From NCBI GenBank assembly GCA_020636405.1, contig JACJXW010000004.1, positions 2,153,501 to 2,217,500 on the forward strand: a stretch of 64,000 nucleotides of DNA. Reading direction: 5' to 3'. The position numbers were made by a program, and so were the translations under genes. Positions 26,094 through 34,435 of the stretch are shown in pieces (position 1 is the stretch's first letter; each line of letters starts with the position of its first letter). The notes under the pieces are model-generated. The model ran no database searches, was not told the origin of the DNA, and worked only from the letters and a program-made list of their open reading frames with translations. Origin of the DNA: Lewinellaceae bacterium. GTDB taxonomy: Bacteria > Bacteroidota > Bacteroidia > Chitinophagales > Saprospiraceae.

Positions 26094-26567
26094 TTTTTAT
26101 TTTGTGTTAGATTCAATCCAAAAATCCTGGTTTAATGATGGTATTACAATAGAGAGGCTCTAATCGGTAATGTAGAAAGGGTAAGTGGAAGAAAATAGCT
26201 GATAAGTGGTTTCTGTAAAGCCTTGTATTATACTAGGACACCCCGGGTTTTCCCGACACATTCTGTTTACAGGGCCATGTGAATTCTCGATGTGGAGAAA
26301 GTACGGGGTTTGCGAAAATGATGACTACAAACCGCTGGCGTCCAAAGCATGCGGGCAGGAAAGAGGTTCGTTTTGGGTAAACCCTTTTCCGAACCGGCTT
26401 TTTCAGGCTTGGCTTCAGAACAGCCCAAAACTCAGCCCGGCCCTTCAAATTCGTTTTTCCTCCCGGCGGCCCTATCACTTTCCGCTTCAACCCTTGGTTT
26501 TTCCCCCAACTTGCCCTATATTTGCACCTCGATTTGAAATCCGTTAACAATTACTAAACAACAACCA
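26094..26567. other. Gene-free stretch upstream of rplU
   Basis: Nothing convincing is encoded in these 470 bp. Short frames on both strands lack family signatures. The right end carries the rplU promoter; the left part is AT-rich leader of the toxin-like gene. Confidence 0.6.
26494..26524 (+). promoter_or_regulatory. Promoter of rplU-rpmA
   Basis: TTGG at 26494-26497, 19 bp spacer, then TATATTTG at 26517-26524: the Bacteroidota -33/-7 arrangement. The predicted start is about 35 bases upstream of the rplU ATG. Confidence 0.75.
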
Positions 26568-26876
26568 ATGTTCGCAATCGTAACCATAGCTGGTCAGCAG
26601 TTTAAAGTCGAGGAAGGGCAGGAGCTCTTCGTCCACCAGCTAGAAGCCACGGAAGGGGACAACGTTGCGTTCGACCAGGTTCACCTGATCGACAAAGACG
26701 GCAACGTATCCCTGGGCACGCCGGTGCTGAACGCCAAAGTGAATGCTACCGTTCTGGGGCATGTAAAGGGCGATAAAGTACTCGTCTTTAAAAAGAAGCG
26801 CCGTAAGGGCTATCGCAAGAAAAACGGCCACCGCCAGCGCTTTACCAAGATCAAGATCGACAGCATTGCCGTTTAA
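26568..26876 (+). CDS. rplU: 50S ribosomal protein L21
   Basis: 102 residues, the normal length for L21. The family sequence FAIVTIAGQQFKVEEGQEL, the central V.GTPVLNAKV-like strand and the basic C-terminus KKKRRKGYRKKNGHRQRFT, which contacts 23S rRNA, are present. It lacks the helix-hairpin-helix tail that many Bacteroidota L21 proteins carry; here that tail is on the neighbouring L27. First gene of the rplU-rpmA operon. Confidence 0.97.
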   Translation: MFAIVTIAGQQFKVEEGQELFVHQLEATEGDNVAFDQVHLIDKDGNVSLGTPVLNAKVNATVLGHVKGDKVLVFKKKRRKGYRKKNGHRQRFTKIKIDSIAV

Positions 26877-26925
26877 TCCCGGCTTGGGTTATGCGGTTTT
26901 TTTATCCAATAAAATTTATTGAGCA

Positions 26926-27654
26926 ATGGCACATAAGAAAGGTGTAGGTAGTACGGACAACGGCCGGGACAGTAAATCGAAACGGCTCGGCGTAAAATTG
27001 TTCGGCGGCCAGGAAGCCCGCGCCGGCAACATCATCGTCCGCCAGCGGGGAACCAAATTCCATGCAGGCGAGAACGTATACATGGGGAAAGATTTTACCC
27101 TGCACGCCTCTATTGACGGCGTCATCTCTTTCAAGAAGCGCCGCCACAACCGGACGTTCGTTAGCGTACAGCCCAATGGGAATGGCAGCGCCGTAGCGGA
27201 GCCGCCGGCAAAGCCGAAGAAGAAAGAAGAACCTATCGTTCTCGAGAAGCCGGTAACCGCCGCTAAGTCCGTCCCAATCGTGGAAGAAGCTCCGGCTGCT
27301 GAAAAAGAAGCGCCCAAGGCCGAAGAAAAGCCGAAAGCTTCCAAATCTGAAAAAATCACCTTACCTTCCGGTAAGAAAGTCAATCAGGATGACCTCAAAC
27401 TGATCGAAGGCATCGGCCCGAAGATCGAAGGCCTGCTGAACGACGCCGGTATCAATACCTGGCAGGAACTGGCAGACGCGCCAGGGGAAAAAATTCAGGC
27501 CATCCTCGACGAAGCAGGCCCGCGCTACCGCATGCACGACCCGGCTACCTGGTCCAAGCAGGCCAAACTGGCTGCCGATGCTAAGTGGGAGGAACTGGAA
27601 ACCTTACAGGACAGCCTCAAAGGCGGGAAGGAAGTTGACGAAGACGAGAAATAA
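26926..27654 (+). CDS. rpmA: 50S ribosomal protein L27 with a C-terminal helix-hairpin-helix extension
   Basis: 242 residues against about 85 for a typical L27. Residues 1-88 are a complete L27 (MAHKKGVGSTDNGRDS, then GGQEARAGNIIVRQRGTKFH). Residues about 89-147 form a Lys/Ala/Pro/Glu linker. Residues about 150-242 are a helix-hairpin-helix module (LKLIEGIGPKIEGLLNDAGI, a second helical pair, then DPATWSKQAKLAADAKWEEL). In many Bacteroidota this module sits at the end of L21, so here it appears to have moved to L27. L27 reaches the peptidyl-transferase centre with its N-terminus, which is unmodified here. It follows rplU after 49 bp and ends at a strong terminator. Confidence 0.95.
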   Translation: MAHKKGVGSTDNGRDSKSKRLGVKLFGGQEARAGNIIVRQRGTKFHAGENVYMGKDFTLHASIDGVISFKKRRHNRTFVSVQPNGNGSAVAEPPAKPKKKEEPIVLEKPVTAAKSVPIVEEAPAAEKEAPKAEEKPKASKSEKITLPSGKKVNQDDLKLIEGIGPKIEGLLNDAGINTWQELADAPGEKIQAILDEAGPRYRMHDPATWSKQAKLAADAKWEELETLQDSLKGGKEVDEDEK

Positions 27655-27699
27655 AAGACTATAAGCAATAGTTTTAGTTTTCATAGCTTTATATTTCGG

Positions 27700-27726
27700 G
27701 CCCTATCAGCGATAGGGCTTTTTTTT
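27700..27726 (+). terminator. Intrinsic terminator of rplU-rpmA
   Basis: GCCCTATC-agc-GATAGGGC (27700-27718), an 8-bp perfect stem with a 3-base loop, followed by T8. Confidence 0.95.
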
Positions 27727-27755
27727 GTCCTATAGGCCCATCCTCCTGGACCTCC

Positions 27756-28520
27756 TCACACCCTTTCCATCACATCCTTCGGCAGCCACCCCTCCGAGGT
27801 GTCCTCAAGGCGCACTTTGTTCCAGCCTTCTATTGCATCCAGTATTTCTACCGTAGCGCCTTCATACAACTTCTGAAGTTCTTTGCTTTCCTCTTCCGGA
27901 GCCGCACGCAGGGAGGTTTCCGGGGCCATAACGACCGCCCTGGTACTGAAGAATTCCTGTTGGGCCCGCCCGTAGGCCAAAAGGAATGGGAGCAGGCTGA
28001 GGGCGATCAGTAGCACTCCCCCTGCCAGGTCTATCTTTCTTTTTCGCCGTGATGTGCTCAATAAGCGAAGAGCAATGCCGGCGCTACCCAGCCATACCAA
28101 TACCAGGCCCAGGATGCTCCACGAGCGGGTAGAGAGCGCGTTTTGCATGGAAAGCCAGGTTTCCACCACGCCCGACTGCTGGATCTTCACAACCTGGCCC
28201 GGCAACTGTTCCTGTACCCGCGCGAGATTGTGTAAAGTGTTTTCGTCCTTGGGGTCTATCTGTAGGGCGCGCTGATAGTTGAGAATGGCCCGCCCGTATT
28301 CGCCGTTGCGGTAGTAGGCGTTGCCGAGGTTATAATACAAAGCCTCGGAGTGATAGCCCTCCAGCAGGATCTCCTCGTATTTGCGGATCGCCTCTTCGTA
28401 CGCTTTGTCCTGATACGCCTTATTGGCAGCCTGCAGGGCCTGAACAGGCTGTGCAGAAAGAGACACAGAAGCGGAAGAAAAGCAAAAAAGGATCAGTACA
28501 CGGCCGATGTATCTAATCAT
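27756..28520 (-). CDS. BatE-like TPR and SH3-like membrane protein
   Basis: 254 residues. Signal peptide (1-24), two to three TPR repeats (about 28-100: ALYYNLGNAYYRNGEYGRAI, LNYQRALQIDPKDENTLHNL), two membrane helices (about 133-153 and 165-185), and a C-terminal bacterial SH3-like domain (TSLRAAPEEESKELQKLYEG … EGWNKVRLEDTSEGWL). This is the order of domains in BatE of the Bacteroidota Bat (aerotolerance) operon, but no MoxR or BatA/B/D genes are adjacent. Probably a periplasmic scaffold. 61 bp separate it from the OstA-like gene upstream, so the two may be co-transcribed. Confidence 0.8.
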   Translation of the reverse strand: MIRYIGRVLILFCFSSASVSLSAQPVQALQAANKAYQDKAYEEAIRKYEEILLEGYHSEALYYNLGNAYYRNGEYGRAILNYQRALQIDPKDENTLHNLARVQEQLPGQVVKIQQSGVVETWLSMQNALSTRSWSILGLVLVWLGSAGIALRLLSTSRRKRKIDLAGGVLLIALSLLPFLLAYGRAQQEFFSTRAVVMAPETSLRAAPEEESKELQKLYEGATVEILDAIEGWNKVRLEDTSEGWLPKDVMERV

Positions 28521-28581
28521 ATTTGAAGCGTTTTGTATGCTAAGGGTGTGTTCAACAGGATGTTATTCAGTGTCCGTCCAC

Positions 28582-30579
28582 CTATTCTTTTTCCGTCTCC
28601 CCGGCTGGTTCCGTGCTCACCGGGATAGCCGCCGGATCGGATGCTCCCTCAACGGGTGGAGCCTGCTCTTCAGCTGGGCGGCCCCGGCCTGCCGAAGCCG
28701 GCGAAGGAGGCGCTTTCCCGGGGTCGAACAGGTCGGCTAGGCTCATCGGGCGGCGGATCTTTTCCCAGAAAAAACCCGCCATCCGGAGGGCCTCGTGGTC
28801 GGCTTGTTTCATAGGTTTCATCTCTGCCCGGGGTTCCGTAAAGAATTTGATCTGATCTACCTGGTTATCGCCAAAATAGAGCAGCATCTCACTGCATACG
28901 GTCTTGTTTACCCCCACATAACCGCCGCCTTCGTCGCGGGCATAGTATACGGATTCAGCGTTGCCCACGACCGCCATCCGGCGCAGTTCATTCTCTTCAA
29001 AAAAGGCAGTGACGTTCTTGCCTTTGACCTGGTTGAAGAACAATTCATCAGGTGAGTTGACGATGAAGCCGTTGTTGCGCATAAAGATCTTGTCGATCTT
29101 GTCATCCGCCAGCAACATCATTACCGTGTCCGCAGTAAATTGGGAGGTATCTGACCAGACGATGGGGTTCTGCCGGAGCGGGAAGAAGTAAAAAGTGGAA
29201 TCGCTGGATTTGTAGGAAAGCGAGTCGCAGACGGCCTGCATGTCACTTTTGTATATGCGCACATCGTAGTAGGCAATCAACTGGCGCGCGCTGTCGCTGG
29301 CCACGGAATCCTCCCGGATGGCGAGCAGGGTATCGGATACCATAAACAGGGAGTCGCCTTCGATGGTGGTGATGAGCAATGGCCGGCCGTCACGCCCTCC
29401 GCTGGCCTTGAGGTAATCGGTCTTACGGTCATATTCGGCTGCTTCGCAGACGATGGTCAGCTCGGCAGAAGTATCCCGCCAGATCACGTTACCCAGGGCT
29501 ATACCCAGGCCTTTTTCCTCATTGTAATCCACCTGGTCCGCAAGGAGGATCTGGGGCGGGTCACTGATCACTGAACGGCCGCGGGTGGAATAAGTTTCCT
29601 TTTTGGCGTCGTAGGTGATCTCATCGGCGACAATGTCCTGCTTCTCATCCTGATAGCGGGCGTTGCCTGAAAGGAAGGTCTTGTCATTCGCTTCGTCGTA
29701 GCGAATAAAGTCGGCAGTGGCGCGTCTTTCTCCTTCTTCGAAACGGGCGTTGCCTTCGAGGCTGTAGAGGCTGCGCCCTCCATCGTACCGTATGGTGTCG
29801 GCGGTGGCCTCCTGTTCCCCTTTCTGGAACTGGGCGTTCCGGGTGAAGGCGGCCAGATTGTTTTTCGTATCGTAGTAGCCGTCCTCGGTGTAGATCCGGG
29901 TACTGTCGCTGCTGATCAGGGTAGGGCCGAGGAAGGAGACCACTTCGGTTTCGGTATTGAAACCCAGGGTGTCGGAACGCAGGTGGAATTCCGGATTTAC
30001 GACAATGACGCTGTCCTTAAAGTAGATCTGCCGTTCCTGGACATAATAGTAACCTCGTTTGCTGGTGAGCTGGGTCGAATCGAGCGTAAGCGTAGCTCCA
30101 TTGGAATAGGTGGCCAGCTTTTGGGTAAGGTCATAGGTGAGCCGGTCGGTGAAGAGCTTCTGTTCGCCGTTGACCAGGACCACATCGCCGTACAGTTCCG
30201 CAATGCGTAAAATGCCGTCGTACATGGCCGAATCGGCAAAAACACTGGTGGAATCCCCTTGCTGGATGATCACTTTGCCGTTGGCGGTGACGTGGGTATT
30301 GTTTTTGATGACGGCCGTATCGCAGTACATGTACACGCTGTCCTGCCGCAGCTCTACATTGCCGTTCAGCTTCTGGAACACCGTGTCCTTCCGCTGGATG
30401 TATTCAAACACATCGGCATGATCAACATCGACCTTGTTCTTTTTCAGGGTGTCCTGCACCGTTGGGCTGGTTGGGGCAAGCCTGGGGCTGGGGCGCTGGC
30501 CGGCCGGCTGTGCCGAGATGGCAACAGCAGCCATCAAAAAGGCGCCAAATAACAGGATATGTCTTTGTAGTTGTTTCAT
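28582..30579 (-). CDS. OstA/LptA-like organic-solvent-tolerance protein
   Basis: 665 residues from the ATG at 30579. A signal peptide (about 1-24, ending AAVAISAQ) is followed by many repeats of about 20-25 residues of the form 'Y.V.GNV…G..…A.…YD', the OstA/LptA beta-jellyroll that forms the periplasmic bridge carrying lipopolysaccharide to the outer membrane. It is much longer than LptA (about 180 residues), as is usual for the Bacteroidota OstA-like proteins. The C-terminal 50 residues are Pro/Ala/Glu-rich. An in-frame start 45 bp upstream is rejected because it precedes the signal peptide with a charged segment. Confidence 0.88.
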   Translation of the reverse strand: MKQLQRHILLFGAFLMAAVAISAQPAGQRPSPRLAPTSPTVQDTLKKNKVDVDHADVFEYIQRKDTVFQKLNGNVELRQDSVYMYCDTAVIKNNTHVTANGKVIIQQGDSTSVFADSAMYDGILRIAELYGDVVLVNGEQKLFTDRLTYDLTQKLATYSNGATLTLDSTQLTSKRGYYYVQERQIYFKDSVIVVNPEFHLRSDTLGFNTETEVVSFLGPTLISSDSTRIYTEDGYYDTKNNLAAFTRNAQFQKGEQEATADTIRYDGGRSLYSLEGNARFEEGERRATADFIRYDEANDKTFLSGNARYQDEKQDIVADEITYDAKKETYSTRGRSVISDPPQILLADQVDYNEEKGLGIALGNVIWRDTSAELTIVCEAAEYDRKTDYLKASGGRDGRPLLITTIEGDSLFMVSDTLLAIREDSVASDSARQLIAYYDVRIYKSDMQAVCDSLSYKSSDSTFYFFPLRQNPIVWSDTSQFTADTVMMLLADDKIDKIFMRNNGFIVNSPDELFFNQVKGKNVTAFFEENELRRMAVVGNAESVYYARDEGGGYVGVNKTVCSEMLLYFGDNQVDQIKFFTEPRAEMKPMKQADHEALRMAGFFWEKIRRPMSLADLFDPGKAPPSPASAGRGRPAEEQAPPVEGASDPAAIPVSTEPAGETEKE

Positions 30580-30656
30580 TTCAGGTGCAAACATCTCATT
30601 TTCCTGGCAATAAAACGGCCCCATTCGGCTTTTGTTAGGTGGATTAACCGTTTTTT

Positions 30657-30766
30657 AACGTCCCAACCCCCCAACGTCCTAACGTCCCAACCCCCCAACG
30701 TCCTAACGTCCCACCCCCCCAACGTCCCAACATCCCACCCCCCCAACGTCCCAACCCCCTAACCTC
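30657..30766. repeat. 24-bp tandem repeat (four units)
   Basis: The unit AACGTCCCAACCCCCCAACG plus TCCT is repeated at 30657, 30681, 30705 and 30729, followed by a 14-base partial unit. Units 1 and 2 are identical; 3 and 4 carry 2-3 substitutions. The array starts 78 bp upstream of the OstA-like ATG and runs over the 3' end of the FAD oxidoreductase gene. The spacing and lack of spacers exclude a CRISPR. Confidence 0.95.
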
Positions 30767-31919
30767 TCCCACAAAGCATTTCCACGCCCTCTTCGCCCAC
30801 CAGGGTACCTATGGCGACTCCCATGCCTCCGAGGCGCACAGCAGCCACTACATGCGGGGATACCTGGCGGACAATAGGCGCCTTCTGTTCTCCCAGCCCC
30901 AGAATACCGCTCCACCAGCCCTCCACCGGTACTTCCGTGCCAGGCAAGATCACTTCCCGCAGGAGCCGCAGCAGGCTATTGCGAATGAGCGGAGTGGTAC
31001 CGAATTCATCGGTGGTTTCTCCTTTTTCGTCCAGGTTGCGGCCACCGCCTAGCAGGATGCGGCCATCGATATTCCGAAAATAGAAGTAGCCCCGGTCGTA
31101 GTGGTAGCAACCCTGGAGCCTAAGGCCGGGTAGGGGAGCGGTGATCAGTACCTGGTTGCGGGCAGGGTGTACCGAGAGTTCAGGGAGGAGGTGGCGGGCA
31201 AAGCCATTGGTAGCGACGAGGGCGGCGCCGGCGCGAATGCTCCATCCGTATTCCGTATGTATTTCCACTCCGGTGGGTTGTTCCTCCAGGGCTTTTACCG
31301 GCAGCCCGTAGAAAATGGAAATACCGGCGCTTTGGGCCTTTTCCAGCAGTGCCTTTGCCATTTCACCGGTGTGGATCTGCCCTTCGCCGGCGTTCCAGAT
31401 GAGCTGAGAGATCCCTTGTAGTCCAAACGTTTTGATCTTGTCGTTGGCCATCCGGTAGGTTTCCGATAGCCCGGTGATGGGACGTACCTGCCGGTTGAAA
31501 TGGAGGATGGCGTCGGTACAGCGCCCGGCCAGTTCTTCGTCTTCGGGGCGGAACAATTCGAAGCCGCCCAGCCCTTCATAGCGAATGCGGTTGTCACCCA
31601 GGCGTTGCCGGAGTCTTTGCAAGCCCAGCCAGCGCCGTTCAACCAGGGCCCAGACGGGGCCTTCGCCCTGTTTATCGATATCGTCGAGTAGTTCCGAGAC
31701 GCTTCCATAGCAGGCGAACCCGGCGTTGCGGGTGCTGGCGCCAAGCGGCAATGGCCCCCGCTCAAGCACGGCGACCCGTGCAGATGGCTCCAATTCGCGA
31801 GCCCTCAATGCGGCGCTCAGGCCGACGATCCCGCTGCCGATGATGGCGATATCGATGTCCCGGAAAAAGCTTTCCCGTTCCCAGTAGCTCAGTTGATAAG
31901 TTGTTGGTATCGTATTCAA
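30759..31919 (-). CDS. FAD-dependent oxidoreductase, DAO (glycine/D-amino-acid oxidase) type
   Basis: 386 residues. The dinucleotide-binding loop IIGSGIVGLSAALRA has GSGIVG at residues 28-33. The segment ERGPLPLGASTRNAGFACYG is typical of the DAO family, including the flavin-contacting STRNAGF. The ILGLGEQKAPIVRQV and VRLGGMGVAIG loops close the FAD site. Substrate unknown; relatives oxidise amino acids or amines. The last codons lie inside the 24-bp repeat array, so the C-terminus may vary between strains. Confidence 0.88.
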   Translation of the reverse strand: MNTIPTTYQLSYWERESFFRDIDIAIIGSGIVGLSAALRARELEPSARVAVLERGPLPLGASTRNAGFACYGSVSELLDDIDKQGEGPVWALVERRWLGLQRLRQRLGDNRIRYEGLGGFELFRPEDEELAGRCTDAILHFNRQVRPITGLSETYRMANDKIKTFGLQGISQLIWNAGEGQIHTGEMAKALLEKAQSAGISIFYGLPVKALEEQPTGVEIHTEYGWSIRAGAALVATNGFARHLLPELSVHPARNQVLITAPLPGLRLQGCYHYDRGYFYFRNIDGRILLGGGRNLDEKGETTDEFGTTPLIRNSLLRLLREVILPGTEVPVEGWWSGILGLGEQKAPIVRQVSPHVVAAVRLGGMGVAIGTLVGEEGVEMLCGRG

Positions 31920-31998
31920 AAGGTTGTGCTTTTATTTTGAAGGAATGAAACCCGGCGCCTCCAACTTTTTATTACATTTGGTTTAAAAGGATTACCCA

Positions 31999-32655
31999 AT
32001 GAAACGAAATTTCTTCTGCCTGCTCTTGGCACTCTTGGCGTTGTGTGTTTCCCTTCCGGTTCAAGCTCAGGACCCCGCCCGTTTTGACGCTGAGATCCAG
32101 CAACTGGTCCAGTCCCGCGATAGCCTGCGGCTTGTGGCGCCTATCCTTTTTGTAGGCAGCTCAACCATTCGGATGTGGCAGTGGTTGCCGGAGGATTTCC
32201 CGGACATGCCTATTCTGAATATGGGTTTTGGTGGCTCTCATATGAGCGATCTGCTGCACCATGCCGAGAACCTGGTGGTTGCCGTCCGGCCCAGAAAGAT
32301 ATTCATTTATGAGGGAGACAACGACCTGTCTTCCGGCAAAAGCCCTGGCAGAGTCATGCGGGATACCCGTCGTTTATTGCGCCTCCTGGGGCAGCAGTTG
32401 CCCGGAGTCCCGGTGGTATTGATCTCCGCCAAGCCGAGCCCTTCGCGTTGGGATAAGCGCAAGCGGTACGAAACCTTCAACCGCCGGCTGGAAAAGCTAT
32501 GCCACCGCCGGCCGGAGCTTGCCTATGCCGATACCTGGTTTATCATGCTGGATGAGCAGGGGATACCCCGGGGTGATATTTTTCTGCAGGATCAACTGCA
32601 CATGAACCGCAAAGGTTATGAACTATGGGCCGAGGCCCTTCGGCCGTATTTGTAA
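31999..32655 (+). CDS. SGNH/GDSL-family hydrolase
   Basis: 218 residues with a signal peptide (1-24). Block I is FVGSSTIRMW (nucleophile Ser55 by alignment with GDSL), the block II Gly and block III GDND-like segment (YEGDNDL) follow, and block V is DQLHMN (Asp198, His201). Such enzymes are esterases or acetylxylan/peptidoglycan-glycan deacetylases acting on envelope or secreted substrates. A TACATTTG -7-like box lies 19 bp upstream of the ATG. It is divergent from the FAD oxidoreductase gene. Confidence 0.85.
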   Translation: MKRNFFCLLLALLALCVSLPVQAQDPARFDAEIQQLVQSRDSLRLVAPILFVGSSTIRMWQWLPEDFPDMPILNMGFGGSHMSDLLHHAENLVVAVRPRKIFIYEGDNDLSSGKSPGRVMRDTRRLLRLLGQQLPGVPVVLISAKPSPSRWDKRKRYETFNRRLEKLCHRRPELAYADTWFIMLDEQGIPRGDIFLQDQLHMNRKGYELWAEALRPYL

Positions 32656-32749
32656 CAGGAAGGCCGGGAACAAAACCAGTCGGACTAAGGACGAGCTCTC
32701 AGCATAAATTTCCTAAATTTACAGCTCATTACCGAACAAAAACAGAATT

Positions 32750-33187
32750 ATGCTACAGCGCATTCAATCGATCTTTTTGTTATTGGCCGGCGCGGCATCA
32801 TTGGCTTTATTCGGATTTCCCTTCGCCACCACTCCCACGGAGGTTGAGGGTTCCATGCTGTTTGCCGATGCGGCTTACAACGTTCAGGACCAGCCTGCCC
32901 TGATGGGGCTCTTCGGCCTTGCCGGCGTCCTGGCTATCATCAGTATTTTTCTTTTCAGCAAGCGCCTGCTTCAGATGCGGATAAGCATTTTTTCCTTTAT
33001 CGCCAACCTCATCGGTGTGGTTCTGGCCGTGATCTTTTATATGCAGAACAGCAGCGACGCAGGAGATACGGTCAATGATGGAATTGGGATTTACCTTCCC
33101 GTAGCTGCCATGATCTTCACCTTGCTGGCTCACCGATTCATCAATAAGGATGAAAAGCTGGTCCGGTCAATGGACCGGTTGCGGTAA
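32750..33187 (+). CDS. DUF4293 membrane protein
   Basis: 145 residues with four hydrophobic helices (about 5-25, 50-70, 78-98 and 110-128). The start MLQRIQSIFLLLAGAASLAL and the ending AHRFINKDEKLVRSMDRLR are typical of DUF4293, a Bacteroidota-restricted family of unknown function. A strong terminator follows. Confidence 0.85.
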   Translation: MLQRIQSIFLLLAGAASLALFGFPFATTPTEVEGSMLFADAAYNVQDQPALMGLFGLAGVLAIISIFLFSKRLLQMRISIFSFIANLIGVVLAVIFYMQNSSDAGDTVNDGIGIYLPVAAMIFTLLAHRFINKDEKLVRSMDRLR

Positions 33188-33192
33188 AAAAA

Positions 33193-33222
33193 AAGTGACA
33201 CTTTTTTGAAAAAGTGTCACTT
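33193..33222. terminator. Bidirectional terminator between DUF4293 and the ExbD genes
   Basis: AAGTGACACTTTTT paired with AAAAAGTGTCACTT (14 bp) around a 2-base loop. A-runs precede and T-rich sequence follows, so it can serve both convergent transcripts. Confidence 0.9.
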
Positions 33223-33259
33223 CCTTTCTTCCCCAATGGGAATATATACAGGTCAAGGA

Positions 33260-33739
33260 TTAAATCTTGCTCTTATTTGGGTCTTTCTTTGCAGAGTAAT
33301 TGACCTTCAGCTGGCCGGATTTCCGGAGCTGAGTCTTTACATCCTGAACGATACCCATCGTCACCTCTCCGTCAACGCGGAGGGAAGAGGTGATCTGCCC
33401 GTGACGGGATTCCGGAACTTTCACCTTATGCCTTTCGAGGAAAAGTGGAATATCCTGGATATTGGCAAATTTATCTCCCAACTGCATACGCGGCTTGGTT
33501 CCATACAGCGCCTGGTACTTTTGAAGCGGCCGGCCGATATAGAGATAATTCACCAGTGATTTCTCTTCCAGCTTGGTCAGTTCCGTAGCGTAAGGAGTCG
33601 ACACCTTTACCTTCAGTTCCGCATCCCTCAGTACCGTTACCACCATAAAGAAGAACAGGAGCATGAAGATAATATCCGGAAGCGAAGCAGTGGAGATCGC
33701 AGGGGAAGTCTTACCTCTTTTTTTAGTGAATTTAGACAT
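33260..33739 (-). CDS. exbD: ExbD/TolR biopolymer transport protein (second copy)
   Basis: 159 residues. A short cytoplasmic N-terminus (PAISTASLPDIIFMLLFFFM, Asp in the membrane helix at about residue 22) is followed by a periplasmic domain with the ExbD pattern (VKVSTPYATELTKLEEKS…) and a helical region. With ExbB it forms the proton channel that drives TonB-dependent uptake. It is separated from the upstream exbD by a structured 132-bp spacer. Confidence 0.9.
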   Translation of the reverse strand: MSKFTKKRGKTSPAISTASLPDIIFMLLFFFMVVTVLRDAELKVKVSTPYATELTKLEEKSLVNYLYIGRPLQKYQALYGTKPRMQLGDKFANIQDIPLFLERHKVKVPESRHGQITSSLRVDGEVTMGIVQDVKTQLRKSGQLKVNYSAKKDPNKSKI

Positions 33740-33756
33740 GATGATTCGATTTTAGT

Positions 33757-33833
33757 GGGGTTGTGTAATGGAGAGGGGATTTGGTTTGGGCAAACTGCCC
33801 AAAGATCTCATCACACTACACAACCCCGGGGTT
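33757..33833. other. Structured intercistronic spacer between two exbD genes
   Basis: Three nested or adjacent symmetric elements: an 11-bp inverted repeat GGGGTTGTGTA (33757-33767) with TACACAACCCC (33817-33827); an internal 8-bp hairpin TTTGGGCA-aac-TGCCCAAA (33785-33803); and a perfect 12-base palindrome AACCCCGGGGTT (33822-33833). It lies in the transcribed spacer of the exbB-exbD operon and could set an RNA processing or attenuation point. Confidence 0.75.
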
Positions 33834-33871
33834 CGTTGAAGAAATAAACGGTAGTTTTTCGACTGTGCCGG

Positions 33872-34426
33872 TTATTCTTCACCGAAGGCTGTCGGTTCAG
33901 CTTCCGATAGTACGAACGGGATCTCGTTACGTATGGTTTGCTTATAAGCGAAAGGCATATCTTCGCTGTAGGGAATGCCGTATTTCCTTTGGCTCAGTTC
34001 GTCCCATAGTTCGCTATAAGCAGCCTTTAGTTCGTTGTATACTTCCAGATAGGCTTTGTAGCTGGTACCTCGGTCATTCTTCAGAGAAATAATGGCCTTG
34101 GTGGGCTTTTCAGCCATATCGGGGCGGTTGTATGGATTGGCGATGAAGAGCTTTGCTTCTTCGCGCAGGCGGTCCACATCCATGATCTGTCCTCTTACCA
34201 GGAGTTGGTCCTGTGCATTCACAAGAACGGAGAAAACGTTACGGGTTTTCAGCCTTGTAATGTCAGGCTCCTCTTCGGACCAGGGTGGAAGTTTCACGGT
34301 AATACCCTTGTCTTCCGCAATAGTAGTGGTAACAAGGAAGAAGATCAGCAGCAGGAAGGCAATGTCGGCCATCGAGCCTGCATTGATCTCATTGCTCATC
34401 CGGTCTCTAGCGCTCGTTTTTGCCAT
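33872..34426 (-). CDS. exbD: ExbD/TolR biopolymer transport protein (first copy)
   Basis: 184 residues. The helix INAGSMADIAFLLLIFFLVT contains the conserved membrane Asp at about residue 22. The periplasmic part (ITVKLPPWSEEEPDITRLKTRN) and the extra C-terminal region of about 60 residues distinguish it from the second copy, so the two are not simple duplicates. It lies 9 bp after the small membrane protein gene, in one operon with exbB. Confidence 0.92.
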   Translation of the reverse strand: MAKTSARDRMSNEINAGSMADIAFLLLIFFLVTTTIAEDKGITVKLPPWSEEEPDITRLKTRNVFSVLVNAQDQLLVRGQIMDVDRLREEAKLFIANPYNRPDMAEKPTKAIISLKNDRGTSYKAYLEVYNELKAAYSELWDELSQRKYGIPYSEDMPFAYKQTIRNEIPFVLSEAEPTAFGEE

Positions 34427-34435
34427 ATGCCTTAA

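Noticed and set aside
13250..26500. Prophage or integrative element
   Set aside because: No integrase, transposase, structural phage gene or attachment-site duplication was found.
26206..26547. Overlapping frames on both strands upstream of rplU
   Set aside because: No family signature, and the rplU promoter is inside.
30657..30766. CRISPR array
   Set aside because: The 24-bp units are contiguous without spacers; it is a minisatellite.
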